64,000 nt of DNA from Mesorhizobium muleiense (GTDB taxonomy: Bacteria > Pseudomonadota > Alphaproteobacteria > Rhizobiales > Rhizobiaceae). The position numbers were made by a program, and so were the translations under genes. Below the pieces are notes generated by a model that was not told where the DNA came from, searched no databases, and saw nothing but the letters and a program-made list of their open reading frames with translations. Of the stretch, positions 8,803 through 16,916 are shown one piece after another; the first letter of the stretch is position 1, and each line of letters opens with the position of its first letter. The DNA is taken from NCBI RefSeq assembly GCF_900099905.1, contig NZ_FNEE01000007.1, positions 1 through 64,000 on the forward strand. The letters run 5' to 3'.

Positions 8803-8910
8803 AAACGATTGGCCACACCGAGACGCACTGCCTGGCTGCGCTTGATTCGGTTTCGCCACAATGCGCATTTCAGCCGCGCAAGGTTGTGGTCTTTTGCCTC
8901 AGGCACTTGA

Positions 8911-8926
8911 TTTAAGCCGGCTTAAA
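8911..8926. promoter_or_regulatory. Perfect 16 bp palindrome upstream of the KAS III-like gene
   Basis: TTTAAGCCGGCTTAAA is a perfect dyad 85 bp before the start codon at 9011, in an otherwise unremarkable 208 bp gap. It looks like the operator of a dimeric regulator. No regulator gene sits next to it and I cannot name the binding protein. Confidence 0.5.
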
Positions 8927-9010
8927 CTAGCTTGATGCGAATAATGTTGCGCCGAACTCTCGCGGCGCCCACATCAAGCCGCAGCGCCTGCGCATGGGGA
9001 CGAACTGAAA

Positions 9011-10132
9011 ATGCATCGCGTCATCATCAGCGGCATCGGCGTTGAAATCCCCGAGCCTTCGATCACCAATGAGGAATTGGTCGACAGCTTCAATGCCTGG
9101 GTCGAGATGGAGAATGTCCGCCGCCAGGCTTCGGGCGAGACGCTGCTGCAGAAATCGGACAGCGACTTCATCGTCCATGCTTCGGGTGTGCAGACGCGCC
9201 ATGTGATCGAGCGGGAAGGCATTCTCGACCCGACCCGCATGGCGCCGCGCATTCCGGCCCGGCCGGACGACGCGCTGTCGCTGGAAGCCGAGTTCGGCAT
9301 CGCATCGGCCAGGAAAGCGCTCGACCATGCCGGCCTGGAGCCACCTGATGTCGACCTGGTGATCTGCTCGGCCTCGCATCACCAGCGGCCCTATCCGGCG
9401 ATCGCCATCGAGATGCAGCAGGCGATGGGCACCAAGGGCGCCGGTTTCGACATGGGCCTTGGCTGCTCGTCGGCGGCGGCGGCGTTGCATATCGCGGTCA
9501 ATCTGGTGCGGGCGGGCGCACACAGGCGCGTGCTGGTGACGACGCCCGAGATCATCACCGGCCATCTCAACTTCCGCGACAGGCAGACGCATTTCATATT
9601 CGGCGATGCTTCGGTCTCGATGGTCGTCGAGGGGCTTGCCCAGGGCGACAAGCGGCCGGGACGCTTCGAGGTGCTCGACACCCGGACCTGGACGCAGATG
9701 TCCAACAACATCCGCACCAATCTCGGCTACTACACGCGCACCGCCCAGGACGATCCGTATATGATCAATCTGGAAGGCAACCTGATCAAACAGGTCGGCA
9801 ACAAGGTATTCAAGGAAGTCACCGTCGCCGGGCACAAGTTCATCGTCGAGTTCCTGGCCGAGCATGGGCTGACGCCGCAAGCGATCCGGCGCTTCTGGCT
9901 GCATCAGGCCAATGCACGTATGAACGCCATGATCCTGAAGCTGTCGTTCGGCCACGAGGTCGGCCATGACCGCGCGCCGATGGTGCTGGAGCGCCTCGGC
10001 AACACCGCCGGCGCCGGTGCGGTCGTCGCCTTGTCGGAAAACCACGCCGACATGAACGCCGGCGACTATGGCCTGCTCTGCGCCTTCGGCGCCGGCTATT
10101 CGATCGGCGGGGCGCTGTTGCGCATGCTCTGA
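9011..10132 (+). CDS. Beta-ketoacyl-ACP synthase III-like (thiolase fold) enzyme
   Basis: A 373-residue protein with the KAS III catalytic triad: Cys152 in GLGCSSAAAA, His in WLHQANARMN and Asn in GNTAGAGAVVALSE. These enzymes condense an acyl-CoA starter with malonyl-ACP. It is about 50 residues longer than typical FabH (about 320); the extra length is mainly an N-terminal helical insert (about residues 25-80, MENVRRQASGETLLQKSD and after). It lies apart from fab or plsX genes, so it is more likely an accessory synthase than the primary FabH. Transcription probably starts near the 16 bp palindrome at 8911. Product unknown. Confidence 0.8.
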   Translation: MHRVIISGIGVEIPEPSITNEELVDSFNAWVEMENVRRQASGETLLQKSDSDFIVHASGVQTRHVIEREGILDPTRMAPRIPARPDDALSLEAEFGIASARKALDHAGLEPPDVDLVICSASHHQRPYPAIAIEMQQAMGTKGAGFDMGLGCSSAAAALHIAVNLVRAGAHRRVLVTTPEIITGHLNFRDRQTHFIFGDASVSMVVEGLAQGDKRPGRFEVLDTRTWTQMSNNIRTNLGYYTRTAQDDPYMINLEGNLIKQVGNKVFKEVTVAGHKFIVEFLAEHGLTPQAIRRFWLHQANARMNAMILKLSFGHEVGHDRAPMVLERLGNTAGAGAVVALSENHADMNAGDYGLLCAFGAGYSIGGALLRML

Positions 10133-10269
10133 TTGGCGCGAACGGCACCGGCATTGGAAGGCGCCGGTGTAATCGCATCAGCCTGCTTGACTGGAGCATC
10201 AGTGCTTTAGGCTGGACCTGATGAACTCACTGCGGCTAATTGCTTGGCATCACGCACGGAGCGAAGCCT

Positions 10270-10887
10270 ATGCTGGACCTCTTCCCCGAGACGGTAAATC
10301 CGGTCGAAATCATCCCGGCGCGGAAACTTGTCGCGCGGGTGGCCGCGCTTTACGTCGCGCCATCGGATCATTTCGAGACACGCGCGGTGGATGAATTGCG
10401 GCTTGGCTTCGACGGCATCGACGGCGATTTCCACGCCGGCGCGACGCGGCGCTCCGGCGGGCGCGAGCCCTGGTATCCGCGCGGCACCGAGATGCGCAAC
10501 GAGCGGCAGCTGTCGATCGTGGCCGCGGACGAACTGGCGATCGTAGCAGGGCGGATGGCCATCGCCGAGATCAAGCCGGAGTGGATCGGCGCCAATCTGT
10601 TGATCGAAGGCCTGCCGCATCTCTCGATGCTGCCGTCCGGCACGCTGCTGTTCTTTAAAGGCGGCGTCACCGTCAAGGTCGACGCGCAGAACGGACCTTG
10701 CCGCATCGCCGGGCGATCGGTCGCCGAAAATGCCGGAATGGCCGACCGTGAAGCCGGCGCGCTGTTGTTCCCGAAGGCGGCAAAGCGGTTGCGCGGCCTT
10801 GTCGCCTGGGTGGAAAAACCAGGCCGCATCACGGCCGGCGAGGAGATTTCGGTGCGTGTGCCCGAGCAGTGGATTTACCGGGCATAG
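10270..10887 (+). CDS. MOSC domain-containing protein
   Basis: About 205 residues with a MOSC-type beta barrel and the conserved cysteine in QNGPCRIAG near the end of the domain, the residue that carries sulfur in molybdenum-cofactor sulfurase C-terminal domains and YiiM/MOSC proteins. Other family-like segments are ELRLGFDGIDGDFHAG and IKPEWIGANLLIEG. ATG 10270 has GGAG at 10258-10261 (8 nt spacer); an upstream in-frame TTG at 10240 is less likely. It stands alone; a role in sulfur transfer or detoxification of N-hydroxylated compounds is known for relatives but is not shown here. Confidence 0.85.
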   Translation: MLDLFPETVNPVEIIPARKLVARVAALYVAPSDHFETRAVDELRLGFDGIDGDFHAGATRRSGGREPWYPRGTEMRNERQLSIVAADELAIVAGRMAIAEIKPEWIGANLLIEGLPHLSMLPSGTLLFFKGGVTVKVDAQNGPCRIAGRSVAENAGMADREAGALLFPKAAKRLRGLVAWVEKPGRITAGEEISVRVPEQWIYRA

Positions 10888-10994
10888 TTGTTTGTCGAGG
10901 CGGCATCGCCAGCGGGGGAGGTGGTCGCCCACGGGGTCTTGCCTTTGGCAAACCCGAGGACAGACGCCGTAGAACTCATACGGGTGCCATCGCT

Positions 10995-11306
10995 CTATTC
11001 CTCATCCTCATCCTCGAGCAAACGGGTGGCGCGCCAGCGGGTCAGCACTGTGTTGGTTTGCTCGATGACGAAGAAGCGCGCGGAATCGCGGTCATATTCT
11101 TCGGCCAGCAGCTTTTCGTAGTCGGTATGCATGTGACGGATGTGGGCTATTGTCGCCAGCCATACGGCAATGCTCGGCGGCAACGTCTTCATATGCACCG
11201 CGCCGGCGTCGGCGCGGATTTTTTCCATGTCGGCATAGGGCGCCAGGGGCAAAAGCGCTGTCAGCGCCTTGGCGATGGCGCGGCGGCGGCCGGTCGGCGC
11301 GTTCAT
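10995..11306 (-). CDS. DUF2293 domain-containing protein
   Basis: A 103-residue protein of unknown function matching my memory of DUF2293: RRRAIAKALTALLPLAPYAD, LPPSIAVWLATIAHIRHMHT, then DRDSARFFVIEQTN and LTRWRATRLL. It ends in an acidic tail (EDEDEE). The start codon overlaps the stop of the upstream trmO gene (ATGA), so the two form an operon. Function unknown; pairing with a tRNA methyltransferase gives only a hint of an RNA-related role. Confidence 0.75.
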   Translation of the reverse strand: MNAPTGRRRAIAKALTALLPLAPYADMEKIRADAGAVHMKTLPPSIAVWLATIAHIRHMHTDYEKLLAEEYDRDSARFFVIEQTNTVLTRWRATRLLEDEDEE

Positions 11307-11839
11307 CGCACGACCTGTCCGGGCCCGACCTGTCCGCGCTCGTCCCGTCCGGCAATTGTCGCGTCGGCAAAGGCGTCGGTCGAAGCGAAATAAGGCTTGA
11401 TGTCGATGACCGGCGTGCCGTCGAGCAGGTCGATGGCATCGAGATCGATACGGCCCGTTTCGATGTCGAGGGCGACGAGCCTGGCGATATGCAACCCGAC
11501 CGGGTTCGGCCGGGCCGGGGAGCGCAGCGCAAAAACGCCCTTCGGTTCAGCCGCATGGCGGGGTTTCTGAACAATCAGGGTCCGCGGTGCGTGGTGCAGC
11601 CAGGACAGGATGATGACGTGGCTGGCGCGTTCAAGCCCGAGCAGGCCCTCGCGATAGGGCAGGTCGATCGTGAGAACCGCCGGCTGTCCGGTTTCGCGCG
11701 CGGCTCTCATGTTCTTGGGGCAAGTGTCCCGCGTGGTCCAGGGCGAGGCGATGCGGCCGATGAAGACGACATGGCCGTCCGGCGGCATATCGGCGGGATC
11801 AGTTTCCAGAAGCTTTTCGCCGCTGCGCGTTTCGAACAT
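11303..11839 (-). CDS. trmO: TrmO-type tRNA (t6A37) N6-methyltransferase (TsaA/UPF0066 family)
   Basis: About 178 residues of the TrmO/TsaA family: VVFIGRIASPW near the N-terminus, the signature RSPARPNPVGLHIARL and the terminal GTPVIDIKPY. TrmO methylates N6 of threonylcarbamoyladenosine at tRNA position 37 using SAM, in a beta-barrel fold unrelated to Rossmann methyltransferases. An in-frame ATG at 11887 would add 16 residues; the inner start at 11839 puts the conserved FIGRI strand at the usual distance and is preferred with moderate certainty. Divergent from the ArsR-methyltransferase/metF operon and followed by the DUF2293 gene. Confidence 0.8.
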   Translation of the reverse strand: MFETRSGEKLLETDPADMPPDGHVVFIGRIASPWTTRDTCPKNMRAARETGQPAVLTIDLPYREGLLGLERASHVIILSWLHHAPRTLIVQKPRHAAEPKGVFALRSPARPNPVGLHIARLVALDIETGRIDLDAIDLLDGTPVIDIKPYFASTDAFADATIAGRDERGQVGPGQVVR

Positions 11840-11939
11840 GGTTTTCGCCCCGATCCTGCTTCCGGCTGTGCGCGATCCGCCACGCATGCGTCATTTTCTT
11901 GTCCGGGAGCGACATAGCGCTTGCAAGCCTATCAAAATC

Positions 11940-11961
11940 GACATAAACATATGTTTATATC
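11940..11961. promoter_or_regulatory. Palindromic operator in front of the ArsR-methyltransferase/metF operon
   Basis: A perfect 16 bp dyad, ATAAACATATGTTTAT (11943-11958), extends to 22 bp with a single mismatched pair. It lies about 24 bp before the ATG at 11982. A possible -35 TTGCAA at 11921-11926 would place the -10 region inside the dyad, so binding would block transcription. AT-rich dyads overlapping the promoter are the usual ArsR-family operator; the adjacent gene encodes such a regulator, so autoregulation together with metF is the simplest reading. Confidence 0.75.
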
Positions 11962-11981
11962 TTTTCAAAGAGAATGCTCGC

Positions 11982-13004
11982 ATGCATGTCGCGCTCGACA
12001 CCATGGTAGATACATTGAAGGCGGCGGCCGAATCCAGCCGGTTGCGCATCCTGGCGTTGCTGTCGCGCGGCGACCTCACCGTTTCCGATCTCACCGAAAT
12101 CCTCGGCCAGTCGCAGCCGCGTGTCTCGCGCCACCTGAAGCTTTTGCTGGAGGCGGGGCTGATCGGCCGCTATCAGGAGGGCTCCTGGGCCTTCTTCCGG
12201 CTATCGGATTCGGATGCGGCGCGGGACTTCGTGCTCAGGCTGGTTTCCGGCATCCGGGGCGCCGATCCGCAGGTCGAGCGTGACCTCGAGCGGTTGGCCG
12301 CGGTCAAGCGCAAGCGGCAGGATCGCGCCGCCGAATATTTCTCCGCAAATGCCGCAAGCTGGGACCACATCCGCTCGCTGCATGTGCCGGACCGCGCCGT
12401 CGAGGCAGCGCTGCTCAAGCTCGTCGGCAAGCGGCCGTTCCAGTCGATGCTCGACCTTGGCACCGGCACCGGGCGGCTGCTCGAGATCTTTTCGCCGCTC
12501 TACCGGCGCGGCATCGGCATCGACATGTCGCGCGAGATGCTGACGGTGGCGCGCGCTAATCTCGACAAGGCTGGCATTTCGAATGCGCAGGTGCGCCAGG
12601 GCGACATTTTTGCGCCGCCGGTCGAGCGCGACGCCTACGATCTCGTCACCATCCACCAGGTGCTGCACTATCTCGACGATCCCGCCCGCGCCATCCGCGA
12701 GGCAGCAAGGCTGCTGCGTCCGGCAGGCCGGCTGGTGATCGTGGATTTCGCTCCGCATTCGCTGGAATTCCTGCGCGACGCCCACGCGCATGTGCGGCTC
12801 GGCTTTGCCGACCGGCAGATCACCGAGTGGTTTTCCGAGGCCGGGCTCGACCTCGAAGAGAGCCAGGAATTCGAGCCGCGCGCCGGCAATGAACCCAGGC
12901 TCACCGTAAAACTGTGGCTCGGCCGTGACCAGCGCATGCTGATCGCCGATCCTTACAACCATGCACAACCGGCCAATGCCTTTCCGCTAGGGGAAACCGC
13001 CTGA
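11982..13004 (+). CDS. ArsR-family regulator fused to a SAM-dependent methyltransferase domain (SahR-like)
   Basis: A 340-residue two-domain protein. Residues about 10-80 form an ArsR winged helix (SSRLRILALLSRGDLTVSDL, then QSQPRVSRHLKLLLEAGL). Residues about 145-290 form a class I methyltransferase domain with MLDLGTGTGRLLEIF and GIGIDMSREML. No arsenic-type cysteine cluster is seen in the DNA-binding domain. Proteins of this architecture next to methionine-cycle genes have been proposed to sense S-adenosylhomocysteine and control that cycle (SahR). It overlaps metF by 1 nt (TGATG) and has a palindromic operator upstream. The frame runs open upstream to 11670, but the operator and ATG 11982 set the start. 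Ligand is inference. Confidence 0.85.
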   Translation: MHVALDTMVDTLKAAAESSRLRILALLSRGDLTVSDLTEILGQSQPRVSRHLKLLLEAGLIGRYQEGSWAFFRLSDSDAARDFVLRLVSGIRGADPQVERDLERLAAVKRKRQDRAAEYFSANAASWDHIRSLHVPDRAVEAALLKLVGKRPFQSMLDLGTGTGRLLEIFSPLYRRGIGIDMSREMLTVARANLDKAGISNAQVRQGDIFAPPVERDAYDLVTIHQVLHYLDDPARAIREAARLLRPAGRLVIVDFAPHSLEFLRDAHAHVRLGFADRQITEWFSEAGLDLEESQEFEPRAGNEPRLTVKLWLGRDQRMLIADPYNHAQPANAFPLGETA

Positions 13005-13921
13005 TGAACCAGTTCCGCTTTTCCCGCCGCCCCGACATTGGCGACAAGATCAGGGTTTCGTTCGAGTTTTTCCCGCCGAAGAACGACGAGATGGAAGCAA
13101 GGCTGTGGGACACAGTTACCCGGCTACAGCCGCTCAAGCCGAAATTCGTCTCCGTCACCTATGGCGCCGGCGGCTCGACCCGCGAGCGCACGGCGCGCAC
13201 GGTCAAGCGCATCCTCAACGAAACGACGCTGACGCCGGCGGCGCACATGACGTGCGTCGATGCGGCGCGTCACGAGGTCGATGAAGTCATCCAGGAATTC
13301 GCCGACATGGGTGTCACCCGCTTCGTCGCCCTGCGCGGCGATCCGGCCGAGGGCGTCGGCGCCGCCTATCGTCCGCATCCGGACGGCTATGCCAATGGCG
13401 CCGAACTGGTGGGGGCGCTGAAAGGTGTCGGCGATTTCGACATCTCGGTCTCGGCCTATCCGGAAAAGCATCCGGAGAGCCCGGATTTCGCCACCGACAT
13501 CGATATGCTGAAGCGCAAGGTCGACAATGGCGCGACGCGGGCGATCACCCAGTTCTTCTTCGACAATGACCTCTACGAGCGCTATGTCGAACGGGCGCGG
13601 CGGGCCGGCATCTACATACCGATCGTGCCGGGCATATTGCCGGTCCACAATTTTACCCAGGTCGCCAATTTCTCGGCGCGCTGCGGCGCGCTGGTGCCGG
13701 CGTGGATGGCCGAGCGCTTCGACGGGCTGCAGACGGACCCGCAAACGCATGCGCTGGTGGCGTCCGCGGTGGCGGCCGAGCAGGTGCTGGACCTTGTCGA
13801 GCGCGGCGTCGGCGATTTTCATTTCTACACCATGAACCGCGCCGATCTGGTCTTCGCCGTCTGCCACATGATCGGCATCCGCTCGCATGAGGCGGAAGCC
13901 GCGGGGTCCGCCGCGGCGTAA
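13004..13921 (+). CDS. metF: 5,10-methylenetetrahydrofolate reductase
   Basis: A 305-residue FAD enzyme that makes 5-methyl-THF for methionine synthesis. Landmarks are VSFEFFPPKNDEME (catalytic Glu region), FVSVTYGAGGSTRERT, HMTCVDA, RFVALRGDPAEG, DISVSAYPEKHPES, GATRAITQFFFDND and IPIVPGILPVHNF, all in family order. Length matches E. coli MetF (296). Second gene of the operon after the ArsR-methyltransferase regulator (1 nt overlap) and followed by a strong terminator at 13946, so the pair is a closed transcription unit. Confidence 0.95.
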   Translation: MNQFRFSRRPDIGDKIRVSFEFFPPKNDEMEARLWDTVTRLQPLKPKFVSVTYGAGGSTRERTARTVKRILNETTLTPAAHMTCVDAARHEVDEVIQEFADMGVTRFVALRGDPAEGVGAAYRPHPDGYANGAELVGALKGVGDFDISVSAYPEKHPESPDFATDIDMLKRKVDNGATRAITQFFFDNDLYERYVERARRAGIYIPIVPGILPVHNFTQVANFSARCGALVPAWMAERFDGLQTDPQTHALVASAVAAEQVLDLVERGVGDFHFYTMNRADLVFAVCHMIGIRSHEAEAAGSAAA

Positions 13922-13945
13922 CCTCCGTCGAAGTTTCAAGATGCA

Positions 13946-13973
13946 AAAAGGCCGGGTAAAAACCCGGCCTTTT
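13946..13973 (+). terminator. Rho-independent terminator after metF
   Basis: A perfect 12 bp stem (AAAAGGCCGGGT 13946-13957, loop AAAA, ACCCGGCCTTTT 13962-13973) lies 25 bp after the metF stop and ends in a short T run. It is near symmetric and may also stop weak transcription from the other side. Confidence 0.85.
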
Positions 13974-14019
13974 CAATGACTTGGACTATTTTGTGCTGAT
14001 CTTCCGTTGCTTGGCGGGT

Positions 14020-14106
14020 CTATGGAAGAAAGCCCATAATCAGCGCTCCGATGAAAGCAAATGCAGCACAAATCATCAATGCGTTGATTGGCCTCGTGAG
14101 TCCCAT
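14020..14106 (-). CDS. Very small membrane protein (28 residues)
   Basis: A short frame encoding 28 residues, with N-terminal MGLTRPINALMICAA followed by FAFIGALIMGFLP: one predicted membrane helix (about residues 8-26). The start has a near-ideal Shine-Dalgarno, AGGAGG at 14114-14119, 7 nt before the ATG (14106), better than many genes here. The frame is open farther upstream to 14217, but that extension has no RBS and is not hydrophobic. It sits alone between the metF terminator and the EamA gene. Function unknown. The RBS plus a clean transmembrane segment make translation likely. Confidence 0.65.
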   Translation of the reverse strand: MGLTRPINALMICAAFAFIGALIMGFLP

Positions 14107-14419
14107 GTCATAGCCTCCTCTTAAAGAGCTATGGCCAGAGTCTAGGGGCATTTCTGCCACAGGCAAGCGGAAACTATGCTGCAATGCGACGACATTGTGG
14201 AATTTGCGGCAGGCCATTTGCCGTTAGGCATTGAAACTCTTCGGCAAAATCCCGCTTCGGCCCTGTGTACAAAATGTGACGGAGCTGGGGCAAGGATGGA
14301 GATGGCAGCGCTACCGTCGCCGAAAGTCGGGATCGATTTCGGGTCGATGCGAAGATTCGACGAATTGGAGCGTCGTTCGATTGGATACGAAGCTCTCAAG
14401 CGTGTCGCGCCTGGGCGCG

Positions 14420-14437
14420 CTTTGGCGACATGCATCA
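14420..14437. repeat. Degenerate half-copy of the ATGCATGTCG dispersed repeat
   Basis: The stretch CTTTGGCGACATGCATCA at 14420-14437 matches the right end of the dispersed repeat (compare 21031-21049). It supplies the stop codon region of the EamA transporter gene, whose TGA is the complement of 14435-14437. Upstream, 14218-14419 has no gene; a stretch around 14328-14350 resembles the GATCGATTT hairpin near 61575. Confidence 0.5.
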
Positions 14438-15352
14438 GCGTCGGCCGAACAGGCGGCCGTCGATGGTGACGAGGCCGAGCGCGATCAGCGCCATGCCGCC
14501 GAGCTCGAACAATTCGAGCCGTTCGCCCAGGAACAGAAAGCCGAGCAGGATCGCGCTGGCCGGCACGATGAGCGTGACCAGCGAGGCGTTGGTGGCGCCG
14601 GCCGAGGCGACGAGGTTGAAATAGAGGATGTAGGCGAAGGCGGTGGACAGCAGGGCCAGCGCCAACACCGCCGCCCAGACCGGCGGCGAGGCCGAAAACA
14701 GGTTGGTAGCGCCGTGGCCAAGCAGCACGATCGGGATCATGATGATGGTCGAAGCGGTCAATTGTCCAGTGGCGATGACCGGTGACGGCACACCCTTGAA
14801 GCGGCGGGCGATCATCAGGGCCACCGCATAGGACAGAGAGGCGCCGACCAGCGCGAATTTCGCCCAGACCGGACCGCCCAGCCCGGCAAGCAGGCCCGGA
14901 CCGATCATCACCGCCGTGCCGACGATGCCGAGCGCGATCCCGGCAAGCTTGTTCCAGGAGAGCTTTTCGTCTGATGTGAGCGCGTTGGCGAGGATCAACG
15001 TCCAGAACGGCGTCGTCGAATTGAGCACCGAGGCGACGCCGGCGCCAAGCTCGGTCTGGCCGGCGAAGATCAGCGAGAACGGAATGACGTTGTTGACGAG
15101 CGCCAGCAGAAAGAACAGGCCGGCATGCGGCAAGGCGATGCGGAAGGACGGACCGCGCAGGCCGAGATAGAGATGCAGCGCAAGCGCCGCGATGGCGACG
15201 CGAAACAGCACCAGCACCAGCGGCGGAATCTCGGCAACCGCAATGCGGGCAAAGAAGAACGAGCCACCCCAGATCGCACCGAGCAGCAGAAGCTGCGCCC
15301 AGTCTTTCAAGACCATGGGGCCGCGCATTGCCGTCGTGGTTGTGATCGCCAT
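14435..15352 (-). CDS. DMT superfamily (EamA) transporter
   Basis: A 305-residue, strongly hydrophobic protein with about ten predicted membrane helices in two EamA repeats (about residues 18-145 and 160-300). The first repeat starts LLLLGAIWGGSFFFARIAVA and has the PLVLVLFRVAIAAL motif; the second has YILYFNLVASAGATNASLVTLIVPASA, typical of RhaT/EamA exporters. Relatives export amino acids or other metabolites; the substrate is not evident. Divergent from the PLP decarboxylase gene with about 217 bp between starts. Confidence 0.88.
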   Translation of the reverse strand: MAITTTTAMRGPMVLKDWAQLLLLGAIWGGSFFFARIAVAEIPPLVLVLFRVAIAALALHLYLGLRGPSFRIALPHAGLFFLLALVNNVIPFSLIFAGQTELGAGVASVLNSTTPFWTLILANALTSDEKLSWNKLAGIALGIVGTAVMIGPGLLAGLGGPVWAKFALVGASLSYAVALMIARRFKGVPSPVIATGQLTASTIIMIPIVLLGHGATNLFSASPPVWAAVLALALLSTAFAYILYFNLVASAGATNASLVTLIVPASAILLGFLFLGERLELFELGGMALIALGLVTIDGRLFGRR

Positions 15353-15569
15353 GGAGAACCCTCCCGGATGGTTCTGAATGCCAAGTCAATCAGACGTCTG
15401 TTCAGGCCATATCCTGTTCGATGGCAAGGGCCACCCGAAACCAGATCAGTGGACTAGCATTGCATCATCTGCCGTAGCGCCGCAGCGTCAGGGGTGCGAG
15501 ACACAGAATTGTTTTCATTCCCGCATAGGTTGGATTAATTGTGCGCAGTCTAAGCCAAGGGATTCGTCC

Positions 15570-16790
15570 ATGCAGCAATTCGAAAATGCGCGCGAAGCGG
15601 CGCTGGCGCTTCGCCCGGACGATCCGATCTATTGCTTCCGCCCGCAGGTGCTGAAGGCGGACGCCAGGCAGTTCATGGGCATGTTTCCCGGCAAGACCGC
15701 CTATGCGGTCAAGACCAACGGCGAGCAGATCGTGCTGAAGGCGCTGGTCGAGGCCGGCGTCGGCGCTTTCGACGTGGCCTCGCCCGGCGAATTCGCCGCC
15801 GTGCGCGCGGTCTCGCCGGACGCCGAGATGCTCTACATGCATCCGGTCAAGGCACAGTCGGACATCAAGCTGGCGCTGGAGAAATATGGCATCCGGGTCA
15901 TCTCGCTCGACCACGAGGACGAGATCACCAAGCTGACCCGCGTGGTGCGGGCGCTCGATATCGATCCGGGTGCGATCACCGTGTTCGTGCGCATCCAGAC
16001 GAAAGGATCGGCCGCCTACGAACTGTCGAAGAAGTTCGGCGCCGGACCGGCCAATGCGGTCGAACTGGCCGAACGGCTGAACCGGACGGGCTACAAGGTC
16101 GGCTTGTGCTTTCATGTCGGCAGCCAGATCGAGGATCCCGACACCTATGAGCGCGCGCTGGCCTCGGCCGACTGGGTGCGCAACCGCGTCAGCTTCGACA
16201 TTGCCGGTCTCGACGTCGGTGGCGGTTTTCCCGCCGAATACGGCCATGATCCCAACCGCAAGCAGATCGAGATGCCGTCGCTCGGCCAGATCATGTCGCG
16301 GCTGTCGGGCGACCTCAAGGAATACCAGTTCGACCAGATGCCGCTGGTGGCGGAGCCGGGCAGGGTGATCGTGGCACGCTGCCTGTCGCTGATCGTGCGC
16401 GTGCTGCTGCGCAAGGGCAAGCGGCTCTACATCAATGACGGCATCTGGGCGTCGCTGTCGGATTCATGGACCGGCAAGATCACGCTGCCGGCGCGCTTCA
16501 TTCCAGACCCGGCGATCCGCTCGCGCAACGGCGAGGAGAAGACCATCGTGCCGTTCAAGGTCTGCGGCGCAACCTGCGATTCCGTCGACATCCTGTCGCG
16601 GCCGTTCTGGCTGCCGGAAACGGTCGATACCGGCGACTGGATCGAGATTGGCCATATCGGCGCCTATTCGCTGTCGCTGAGGACACGGTTCAACGGCTTC
16701 TATCCCGACACGTTTGTCGAGGTGACGACGCCGTTCGATGAGGGCGATGCGCCACAAGGGTTCGCCAGCCTGGAGACGATGGCGGATTAG
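15570..16790 (+). CDS. Type III PLP-dependent decarboxylase (ornithine/lysine/DAP decarboxylase family)
   Basis: From ATG 15570 (AAGGG a few bases upstream) the protein has 406 residues and the alanine-racemase-like fold of fold-type III decarboxylases. The PLP Lys is in AYAVKTN (about residue 48), followed by FDVASPGEFAAV, GLCFHVGSQ (PLP stacking His), LDVGGGFP (phosphate loop) and, C-terminally, CGATCDSVD with the active-site Cys-Asp of ornithine decarboxylases. It probably makes a diamine such as putrescine or cadaverine. The frame continues upstream to 15378, but the extension shows no conserved motif. It is followed directly by heptamer repeats. Specificity (Orn, Lys or other) is undecided. 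Confidence 0.85.
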   Translation: MQQFENAREAALALRPDDPIYCFRPQVLKADARQFMGMFPGKTAYAVKTNGEQIVLKALVEAGVGAFDVASPGEFAAVRAVSPDAEMLYMHPVKAQSDIKLALEKYGIRVISLDHEDEITKLTRVVRALDIDPGAITVFVRIQTKGSAAYELSKKFGAGPANAVELAERLNRTGYKVGLCFHVGSQIEDPDTYERALASADWVRNRVSFDIAGLDVGGGFPAEYGHDPNRKQIEMPSLGQIMSRLSGDLKEYQFDQMPLVAEPGRVIVARCLSLIVRVLLRKGKRLYINDGIWASLSDSWTGKITLPARFIPDPAIRSRNGEEKTIVPFKVCGATCDSVDILSRPFWLPETVDTGDWIEIGHIGAYSLSLRTRFNGFYPDTFVEVTTPFDEGDAPQGFASLETMAD

Positions 16791-16916
16791 TGAATAGTGA
16801 ATAGTGAATAGTGAATGGTAGTGGCAGTGGAATTAGGCAGTCACCGCTGATTACTGACTACTGACTACTGACTACTGACTACTGACCACTGACTATTCAC
16901 TATTCCTATTCACTAA
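16788..16916. repeat. Heptamer tandem repeats, left flank of the SDR/LysR pair
   Basis: Tandem heptamers of TAGTGAA run from the decarboxylase stop codon to about 16816, then a CTGACTA array at about 16850-16890, then CTATTCACT back to 16915. The first and last parts are reverse complements, so a long hairpin can form. The stop codons of both flanking genes (TAG 16788-16790 and the complement of 16913-16915) are supplied by repeat units. A related array lies at 18671-18801. Confidence 0.85.

Noticed and set aside
16788..16916. Tandem repeats that could be mistaken for a CRISPR array (also 18671-18801)
   Set aside because: Units are 7 bp in direct tandem with no spacers, and no cas genes are near. 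They are simple repeats that form hairpins.
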